This document shows, piece after piece, positions 1-5,631 of a stretch of 5,631 nt of DNA. How positions within the stretch are numbered: the stretch's first letter is position 1; each line of letters opens with the position of its first letter. Origin of the DNA: Streptomyces lilacinus (GTDB taxonomy: Bacteria; Actinomycetota; Actinomycetes; Streptomycetales; Streptomycetaceae); contig KL569513.1 of assembly GCA_000715685.1 (NCBI GenBank), forward strand, positions 25,933-31,563, read 5' to 3'. The translations under genes were made by a program, and so were the position numbers. The notes under the pieces were generated by a model. That model had not been told where the DNA came from. It made no database searches and saw nothing but the letters and a program-made list of their open reading frames with translations.

Positions 1-1389
1 CTCGCCACGGCGTGCGGCGGCGCCGGCGGCGGGCAAGGGCCCCACCCCGGCGCCGCGGGCGTCCACGACCCGCTCTTCCCCGGGCTGGGCAACGGCGGCT
101 ACGACGTCGGCCACTACGCCCTCGCCCTCGACTACGAGCCGGGCCGCCGGCACCTCGCCGCCACTGCCGTCATCACCGCCGACGCGCGCGAGAACCTCAC
201 CTCCTTCAACCTCGACCTCAAGGGCCTCACCGTCCGCGGCGTGACCGTCGACGGCGCCCCCGCCCGCGCCGCCCGCCGGGGCACCGAGCTGACGGTCACC
301 CCGGCGAAGCCGCTGAAGAAGAACGCCGAGTTCACGACCGTCGTCACCTACGACGGCGAGCCCGAGGAGGTCACGGACCCGGACGGCTCCACGGAGGGCT
401 GGGTCCGCACCGACGACGGCGCCGCCGCGCTCGGTGAGCCCATGGGCGCGATGGCCTGGTTCCCCGGCAACCACCACCCGTCCGACAAGGCCACCTACGA
501 CGTCACCGTCACCGTGCCCGACGGATACACCGCCGTCGGCCCGGGCGAGCTCCGGGGGGCCGAGCGCAAGCCCGGTGGCCGCACCGCCTTCGCCTGGCAC
601 AGCGGCCGACAGACGGCCGGATACGTCGCCGGCCTCGCCGTGGGGAAGTTCCTGGTGACGACCGGCAAGACGCGACAGGGCCTGCCCGTGTACGTCGCCG
701 CCCATCCCGCCGAGGCCGAGGCCGGCAAGAAGGTCGCGGCGCTCCTGCCCGACGTCGTCGACTGGGCGAGCGGCCTCTTCGGCCCGTACCCCTTCTCCTC
801 CACCGGCGCCGTCGTCGACCACAACCCCCGCCTCGGCTACGAGCTGGAGACCCAGCCCAAGCCGTACTTCCACGGCGCCCCCAGCGACAAGGTCGTCGTC
901 CACGAGCTGGCTCACCAGTGGTTCGGCAACTCGGTGACGCCGAAGACCTGGAAGGACATGTGGCTCAACGAGGGCTTCGCCACGTACGCCGAGTGGCTGT
1001 GGGAGGAGCAGCACGGCGGCCGCACCGCCCGGCAGATCTTCGACGACTTCTACGACGGCAAGGACCCCGACGCGAAGGGCATCTGGGACTTCCTCCCGGA
1101 CGAGCCCACCGCCAAGACCGTCTCCGACCCGCCCGTCTACGGACGCGGGGCGATGGTCGTGCACCGGCTCCGCGAGAAGCTCGGCGACCGCGAGTTCTTC
1201 AACCTGCTCCGCGACTGGACCACGATGTGGCGCGGGCAGAACGTCGACACCGACATGTTCGTCGAGTTCGCCGAGGACCGGGGGAGCGGGGACGTGAGCG
1301 AGGTCTTCGACACCTGGCTCCACGAGGAGGGCAAGCCACCGCTGAAGGGCCGGTCGTGGGGAGGCGGCCGACCGACGGAAGGCGGCTGA
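1..1389 (+). CDS. M1-family metallopeptidase (aminopeptidase N-like), 5'-truncated, probable lipoprotein
   Basis: A zinc aminopeptidase that would remove N-terminal residues from peptides outside the membrane. The frame is open from base 1, so the start and most of the signal peptide lie outside the window; 462 codons remain and end at TGA 1387-1389. Counting from base 1, the first residues read LATACGG, which looks like a lipobox with Cys5 as the lipidated residue, although Thr/Ala at -2/-1 is only a fair match. A beta-rich N-terminal domain follows (about 20-200, with WFPGNHHPSDKATYDV typical of actinobacterial M1 enzymes). The catalytic domain carries HELAH at 301-305 and NEGFATYAE at 323-331, giving zinc ligands His301, His305 and Glu324 with the standard 18-residue spacing. 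Tyr380 (PPVYGRGAM) fits the transition-state tyrosine. The GxMEN exopeptidase motif appears as YELETQ (280-285), with Glu283 the probable amino-terminus-binding residue. The tail after KPPL (KGRSWGGGRPTEGG) is not recognisable and borders the problem region described for the convergent gene. Confidence 0.93.
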   Translation, partial: LATACGGAGGGQGPHPGAAGVHDPLFPGLGNGGYDVGHYALALDYEPGRRHLAATAVITADARENLTSFNLDLKGLTVRGVTVDGAPARAARRGTELTVTPAKPLKKNAEFTTVVTYDGEPEEVTDPDGSTEGWVRTDDGAAALGEPMGAMAWFPGNHHPSDKATYDVTVTVPDGYTAVGPGELRGAERKPGGRTAFAWHSGRQTAGYVAGLAVGKFLVTTGKTRQGLPVYVAAHPAEAEAGKKVAALLPDVVDWASGLFGPYPFSSTGAVVDHNPRLGYELETQPKPYFHGAPSDKVVVHELAHQWFGNSVTPKTWKDMWLNEGFATYAEWLWEEQHGGRTARQIFDDFYDGKDPDAKGIWDFLPDEPTAKTVSDPPVYGRGAMVVHRLREKLGDREFFNLLRDWTTMWRGQNVDTDMFVEFAEDRGSGDVSEVFDTWLHEEGKPPLKGRSWGGGRPTEGG

Positions 1390-2397
1390 CAGGGCCAGCT
1401 CCGCCAGCACGGTCAGCGTTTCCTCGTCCCGTGCCATGACGAGCAGGTCGGTGACCGGGCCCGCGCGCCACAGCTCCAGCCGCTCGGCGACGCGCTCGCG
1501 CGGGCCGACCAGCGAGATCTCGTCGGCGAAGGCGTCCGGCACGGCCGCGACCGCCTCCTCGCGCCGCCCCGAGAGGAACAGCTCCCGCACGCGCCGCGCC
1601 TCCTCCGCGTACCCCATGCGTCCCATGAGGTCGGCGTGGAAGTTGCGGGCGGCGTGGCCCATGCCGCCGACGTAGAGGGCCAGCATCGCCTTCACCGGCC
1701 GCAGCCCCTCCGCGACGTCCGCGCAGATCCGCACCCGGGCCAGGGGGGCGACCATGAAGCCCTCGGGCGTGCCGGCGAGGGCGGCCGCGTGGAGGTCGGT
1801 GCGCGTCGGCGACCAGTACAGCGGCAGCCAGCCGTCGGCGATGCGCGCGGTCTGGGCGACGTTGCGCGGGCCCTCGGCGCCGAGCAGCACCGGCAGCCCG
1901 GGGCGCAGCGGATGCGTCATGGACCGCAGCGGTCTGCCGAGCCCCGTCGCGCCGGGCCCGGCGTACGGGAGGGGGTGGTGGCGGCCGTCCAGCACCACCG
2001 GGGCCTCGCGGCGCAGCACCTGCCGGACGACGTCCACGTACTCCCGGGTGGCCGTCAGCGGGCTGTCCGGGAACGGGCGTCCGTACCACCCCTCCACCAC
2101 CTGCGGCCCCGACAGTCCCAGCCCCAGCAGCATCCGCCCGCCGGAGAGGTGGTCCAGCGTCAGGGCGTGCATGGCCGTCGCAGTGGGCGAGCGGGCGGCC
2201 ATCTGCGCCACCGCCGTGCCGAGTCGGATGCGGCGCGTGTGGGCGGCGATCCACGTGAGCGGGGTGAAGGCGTCCGAGCCCCAGGACTCCGCGGTCCACA
2301 CGGAGTGGTAGCCGAGCCGCTCGGCGTGCCGGGCGAGCGCGAGGTGGTGCGGGGCGGGACCGCGGCCCCAGTAGCCGAGGGCGAGACCGAGCCGCAT
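1390..2397 (-). CDS. LLM-class F420-dependent oxidoreductase, Rv3520c-like; no in-frame stop
   Basis: Luciferase-like (TIM-barrel) oxidoreductase expected to use coenzyme F420; the substrate is unknown. Translation from ATG 2397-2395 gives MRLGLALGYWGRG at the N-terminus, then AESWGSDAFTPL, RIRLGTAVAQMAARSP, LDHLSGGRMLLGLGLSGPQVVEGWYG, PVLLGAEGPRNV and ALYVGGMG. These closely follow the mycobacterial Rv3520c type as I remember it. The start is supported by GGGAGG (2410-2405) seven bases upstream. Family-like sequence ends at about residue 336 (LTVLAELAL), close to the usual family length of about 340-350, so the end at 1390 is set by homology. The next codon is TCA, opposite the peptidase TGA, and no in-frame stop follows down to position 1 (799 open codons). 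The missing stop suggests a lost junction, a deletion or a base error. Because the frame never closes, automatic callers may miss this gene or overextend it. Confidence 0.85.
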
Positions 2398-2404
2398 GCC
2401 GCCG

Positions 2405-2410
2405 CCTCCC
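2405..2410 (-). promoter_or_regulatory. Ribosome binding site of the LLM oxidoreductase
   Basis: GGGAGG on the - strand, seven bases before the ATG at 2397. It is a strong match to the actinobacterial anti-Shine-Dalgarno sequence and fixes the start of a gene whose 3' end is undefined. Confidence 0.75.
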
Positions 2411-2418
2411 ACATCTGA

Positions 2419-2429
2419 CTGACCGTCAG
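2419..2429. promoter_or_regulatory. Candidate TetR-type operator (CTGAC-C-GTCAG)
   Basis: A perfect 11-bp inverted repeat, CTGAC-C-GTCAG, lies between the candidate -10 box and the ribosome binding site of the oxidoreductase, about 22 bp upstream of the ATG. An extra CTGA half-copy abuts it (2415-2418). Palindromes built on TGAC-N-GTCA are common at TetR-family repressor sites in actinobacteria. The position over the predicted transcription start suits a repressor. No regulator gene is visible, because the sequence is cut by adapter 37 bp further out. Confidence 0.45.
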
Positions 2430-2432
2430 GCG

Positions 2433-2461
2433 ACTGTAGGGAGAGGCGCGCCGGCACACAA
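2433..2461 (-). promoter_or_regulatory. Candidate sigma-70-type promoter of the LLM oxidoreductase
   Basis: On the - strand, TTGTGT (2461-2456) and TACAGT (2438-2433) are separated by 17 bp. The -10 box fits the streptomycete TAnnnT pattern, whereas the -35 box matches only in its first three bases. Transcription would start inside the 11-bp inverted repeat just downstream. The promoter ends five bases from the adapter junction, so any farther upstream control is missing. Confidence 0.4.
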
Positions 2462-2465
2462 GACG

Positions 2466-2496
2466 CTGTCTCTTATACAATGTGTATAAGAGACAG
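2466..2496. other. Sequencing-library adapter junction (two inverted Tn5 mosaic ends)
   Basis: The segment is CTGTCTCTTATACA (14 nt) joined to ATGTGTATAAGAGACAG (17 nt). The two parts are the outer portions of the 19-bp Tn5 mosaic end, CTGTCTCTTATACACATCT, in opposite orientations. This is the known Nextera mate-pair junction adapter minus 7 central bases. It is AT-rich within very GC-rich DNA, and the flanking 9-mers (CACAAGACG before, TGCCCGAGG after) are not duplicates, which rules out one simple Tn5 insertion. It interrupts the membrane-protein gene on its right. Sequences on its two sides should be treated as unlinked. Confidence 0.97.
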
Positions 2497-3400
2497 TGCC
2501 CGAGGTGTCCTGCAGCAGGCCGCGGCGGCCGTCCTGCGTCTGCGCGACGAGCGCCTGACCGCGCTGGTCGACCGCGAGGTACCAGTTGCCGGGCACGAGC
2601 TCGGCGATCTGGTTCGGCGAGCCGTCCTCCGCGAACACCGGCCGGTTGACCGGCACCGCGAACCAGAACGGCGCGAAGTCGCCACCGGCGGGCGCGGCCG
2701 GCTGGGCGGCGGCGGGCTGCGCGGCGGCCGGCTGGCCGGCCTGCTGACCCGTCTCGTGCGGCTGGCCGTGCACCGGCTGCGGCTGGCCCGCCTGCGGCTG
2801 ACCCGGCTGGGCGCCGTAGGGCTGGGGCTGACCCGGCGCACCGTACGGCGACGCGCCGGCGGGCTGCTGCATGCCGCCCGGGCCGGGGTAGCCGTAGCCC
2901 TGGCCCGGAGCGCCGTACGGCGCCGGGGCGGCCGGGCGCGGGGCGCCCATCAGCGGGGCCTTGAGGGCCGGCGTGCGCGGGGTGAGCAGCGCGACGGCGG
3001 CGAGCGCCAGGTTGGCGATCAGCGCCAGGATCTGGCCGACGCCGGGCGAGACCACGTCCGAGTCCGGACCGCCGAAAATCGTCCACAGCGAGGACCAGCC
3101 GGCGAACACGGCGAGCGCGGCGCCCCACTGGTCCAGGCTCAGCCCGACGAGCTTGCGGCCCTCGGGCTGGAAGCGCGCGGCGACGATGAGCGCGGCGGCG
3201 ATGATCCCGGCGAGGAAAATCGACGGCAGAACGGGGAAGAGTTCAGGCTTCCAGCCGGTCGGCTCCTTCGGGCAGCGCATCGCACCGAGGGGCGAGTCGC
3301 CGCAGTCATAGGAACGGAAGCTGAGGAACGAGGCGATGAACAGCAACACCGCTGCTCCGATCACCCCGCCGTCGCCTCGAGTGAGGGAGCGGATGTTCAC
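2497..3400 (-). CDS. Four-helix membrane protein, DUF5336-like, 3' end cut by adapter
   Basis: Membrane protein of unknown function, resembling proteins annotated as DUF5336 in Streptomyces. GTG 3400-3398 is the start: AAAGGA lies six bases upstream, and the preceding in-frame codon is TAG, so no earlier start exists. Hydrophobic helices are at about residues 11-28, 55-76, 91-109 and 120-140. Cys33 and Cys43 lie in the first loop and could pair. A Pro/Gln/Gly/Ala-rich linker (about 141-240) with PYGAPGQ repeats leads to a compact C-terminal segment, 241-301 (from FAPFWFAVPVNRPVF to GRRGLLQDTSG). I infer the topology puts both termini on the same side. Genuine sequence stops one base after codon 301; the next residues (TVSYTHCIRDS) are encoded by adapter. 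Only a few terminal residues are probably lost, since related proteins I recall end shortly after DTSG. Confidence 0.85.
2681..2938 (-). repeat. Low-complexity Pro/Gln/Gly/Ala linker with PYGAPGQ repeats
   Basis: This codes for residues about 155-240 of the membrane protein. PYGAPGQ occurs at residues 161-167 and 185-191, with a diverged PYGAQPGQ copy at 194-201. GQPQ and AAQPA units follow. Such linkers vary in length between close relatives. At the DNA level this is a GC-rich, imperfectly repeated stretch that could also mislead an assembler. Confidence 0.7.
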
Positions 3401-3406
3401 CTAAAA

Positions 3407-3412
3407 TCCTTT
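3407..3412 (-). promoter_or_regulatory. Ribosome binding site of the membrane protein
   Basis: AAAGGA on the - strand, separated by TTTTAG from the GTG start at 3400. It supports the GTG as start, because the final TAG of that spacer is an in-frame stop. Confidence 0.7.
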
Positions 3413-3427
3413 GTCAGTGCTGTCAGT
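3412..3427 (-). repeat. Tandem ACTGACA direct repeat upstream of the membrane protein
   Basis: TGTCAGT occurs at 3412-3418 and 3421-3427 on the + strand, which reads ACTGACA twice on the coding strand with an exact 9-bp period. The inner unit touches the AAAGGA ribosome binding site. It may be a regulator or leader element, or chance; no known factor is assigned. Confidence 0.5.
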
Positions 3428-3537
3428 AATCGTCGCTGTCGCCGGTACGCGGGGTGCCTTCGGCCGCGAGGGCGCGGGGGTGGCGGCCACCCATCGTACG
3501 GGGCAGGCGTCGCCGAGGTCGCCCGGGCGTCCTCTTC

Positions 3538-3555
3538 GTATCACCGTCGTGACAC
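3538..3555. promoter_or_regulatory. Near-palindrome GTATCAC-CGTC-GTGACAC
   Basis: Seven-base arms with one mismatch around a 4-bp centre, located 54 bp beyond the amidase stop and 138 bp upstream of the membrane-protein start. The size suits a dimeric DNA-binding protein, but no regulator or known motif supports it. Confidence 0.25.
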
Positions 3556-3608
3556 GCCCGTGGCCTGGTCGTACGCCCACTCGCCGGCCGCACCCGCACC
3601 CGGGCTCC

Positions 3609-4541
3609 CTACCCGCGCAGGAAGTCGGTGATGCCGTCCGCGATCCCCTGCGCCGCCTTTTCGCGCCACCCGTCGTCGGTGAGCCGCGCCGCGTCCTGCG
3701 GGTCGCGCATATTGCCGCATTCGATGAAAACCTTGGGAATGACCGAGAGGTTGAGCCCGCCCAGATCCCCGCGCGTGTCCAGGCCCGTGCCCCCGCCGAT
3801 GTAATTGGAGGGCGCGCTCCCGGTCTGCCGCACGAAATTGCCCGCGATGCGCGCGCCCAACTCCTTCGACGGCCCCACGATGGCGGAGGTGTCCGCCCGA
3901 CCGCCGCGCACGGCCGCGGGCAGGATCACGTGGAAGCCGCGATCCCCGACGCCCGCCCCGTCCGCGTGGATCGAGACGCCGGCGTCGCCGTGGGCCTTGT
4001 TCCCGATCTCCGCCCGCTCGGTGACGCACGGCCCGTACGGCCGGTCGCCGTCGTGCGTCAGCACGACCGAGGCCCCGCGCGAGCGCAGGATCGTCCGCAG
4101 CCGGTGCGCCACGTCGAGGCTGAAGGTGGCCTCGGCGTAGCCGGAGTTGGTCTCGGTGCCGGTGGTGTCGCACTCCTTGTGGCCGGTGCCGATGTCGACC
4201 TGACGGTTGATCTCGGCGGTGTGCTGCGCGTTGTGGATGTTGTGGCCGGGGTCGACGACGACGACCTTGCCCTTGAGGGGACCGTCGCCGGTGGGCGCCT
4301 CCGCCGGCGGGGCCGAGGAGGCCGGCGCGGCGGACGAGGGCGCGGCGGACGGGGGTGCGGTGGACGGGGAACCGGCGGGCGACGGCGCCTTCGCGGTCGC
4401 GGTCGAGGACGCGGCGCCCACGGGCCGCGCGTCCTCCCCGCTCCTGTCGTCCGGGCCGTCGCCGCCCGCGCACCCGGCGAGCCCGCCGGCGAGCACCAGC
4501 ACGCCCAGCCCCGCGAGGAGACGCCGGGTCGTCGAGGTCAT
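3609..4541 (-). CDS. Lipoprotein N-acetylmuramoyl-L-alanine amidase (Amidase_3, Rv3717/Ami1-like)
   Basis: Zinc enzyme that cleaves the bond between N-acetylmuramic acid and L-alanine of peptidoglycan, acting outside the membrane in wall turnover or cell separation. It has 310 residues from ATG 4541, with GGAG eight bases upstream. The signal peptide ends in a clear lipobox, LAGC, with Cys24 as the lipid site. A Ser/Pro/Ala-rich spacer (about 25-88) would let it reach into the wall. The catalytic domain (about 92-309) shows VVVDPGHN with His100, NSGYAEATF with Glu137, SIHADGA with His192 and FIECGNMRDP with Glu274: three zinc ligands and the catalytic glutamate. GTETNSGY and GPCVTERAEIGN are characteristic of mycobacterial Rv3717, and Cys124 and Cys172 sit where that enzyme has its disulfide. 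No separate wall-binding domain is seen. The methyltransferase stop lies 62 nt upstream on the same strand. The 3' third uses more A/T-ending codons than its surroundings. Confidence 0.93.
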   Translation of the reverse strand: MTSTTRRLLAGLGVLVLAGGLAGCAGGDGPDDRSGEDARPVGAASSTATAKAPSPAGSPSTAPPSAAPSSAAPASSAPPAEAPTGDGPLKGKVVVVDPGHNIHNAQHTAEINRQVDIGTGHKECDTTGTETNSGYAEATFSLDVAHRLRTILRSRGASVVLTHDGDRPYGPCVTERAEIGNKAHGDAGVSIHADGAGVGDRGFHVILPAAVRGGRADTSAIVGPSKELGARIAGNFVRQTGSAPSNYIGGGTGLDTRGDLGGLNLSVIPKVFIECGNMRDPQDAARLTDDGWREKAAQGIADGITDFLRG

Positions 4542-4558
4542 GAGGGGAACTCCGCTGC

Positions 4559-4593
4559 TGGACACACTGCCGTTGGACACGCGGGCGATGCTA
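4559..4593 (-). promoter_or_regulatory. Weak -10 box and TGGACAC direct repeats before the amidase
   Basis: In the 62-nt gap upstream of the amidase, TAGCAT (- strand, 4593-4588) fits the TAnnnT -10 pattern, without a good -35 box. TGGACAC occurs twice on the + strand (4559-4565 and 4574-4580), 15 bp apart. Together they might give the amidase its own promoter, but read-through from the methyltransferase is equally likely. Confidence 0.25.
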
Positions 4594-4603
4594 GCGCCGC
4601 CGC

Positions 4604-5631
<1,028 letters not shown>

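Larger units (their letters stand above)
3401..3608. other. Intergenic region between amidase and membrane-protein gene
   Basis: A 208-nt gap between two - strand genes. Next to the membrane-protein start it becomes noticeably AT-rich and holds two tandem ACTGACA units and the ribosome binding site. TACGAT on the - strand (3498-3493) fits a streptomycete -10 box but has no convincing -35 box. A near-palindrome lies at 3538-3555. No convincing terminator with a T-tract follows the amidase, and I see no small gene here. The gap suggests that the membrane protein has its own promoter. Confidence 0.45.

Noticed and set aside
1199..2299. A 366-codon - strand frame over the oxidoreductase region
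   Set aside because: Its product is Arg/Ala/Gly/Pro-rich with no family resemblance; the frame beginning at 2397 gives clear LLM-family sequence.
1636..2418. A 260-codon + strand frame opposite the oxidoreductase
   Set aside because: It is exactly in register with the LLM codons on the other strand and has no recognisable protein features.
2466..2496. A genuine Tn5/IS50 remnant or a natural hairpin terminator
   Set aside because: There is no transposase and no 9-bp target duplication. The sequence is the commercial mosaic end, and a second copy sits exactly at the window edge.
3462..3488. GGCCGC...GCGGCC hairpin as a terminator after the amidase
   Set aside because: Only 6 bp of stem with a 15-nt loop, no T-tract, about 120 nt beyond the stop; this is expected by chance in DNA this GC-rich.
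2480..3631. A 383-codon + strand frame starting MCIRDS
   Set aside because: Starts in the adapter and runs antisense to the membrane protein.

Overview
The window looks like actinobacterial DNA, most likely Streptomyces or a close relative. It is very GC-rich, nearly every third codon position is G or C, and the genes resemble typical Streptomyces families. It is not one continuous piece of chromosome. Positions 2466-2496 hold two inverted, slightly trimmed Tn5 transposase mosaic ends (the Nextera library adapter), and positions 5616-5631 hold a third. Two separate genomic segments, 1-2465 and 2497-5615, have been stitched together through adapter sequence, and the right edge runs into adapter.

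Left segment (1-2465): the 3' 462 codons of a secreted, probably lipid-anchored M1-family zinc aminopeptidase on the + strand (1-1389), converging on an Rv3520c-like F420-dependent LLM-class oxidoreductase on the - strand (start 2397, homology ending near 1390). The oxidoreductase frame has no stop codon at its expected end and stays open antisense through the whole peptidase to position 1. Just upstream of its start are a plausible promoter and an 11-bp inverted repeat that resembles a TetR-family operator.

Right segment (2497-5615): three genes on the - strand. In transcription order they are a class I SAM-dependent methyltransferase (5248-4604), a lipoprotein N-acetylmuramoyl-L-alanine amidase of the Rv3717/Ami1 type (4541-3609), and a four-helix membrane protein resembling the DUF5336 family (3400 down to 2497), cut by the adapter within its last few codons. 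A divergent + strand gene at 5412 is the first 68 codons of an aminoglycoside-phosphotransferase-fold protein, cut by the right-hand adapter. It may be transcribed from a leaderless promoter.

The methyltransferase and amidase (62-nt gap) could share a transcript. The membrane protein lies 208 nt further on and probably has its own signals. Nothing links the two segments functionally, because their adjacency is artificial. I found no RNA gene, CRISPR array, genuine mobile element or new multi-gene system. The most useful result is the chimeric assembly, followed by the missing oxidoreductase stop and several small candidate regulatory sites.
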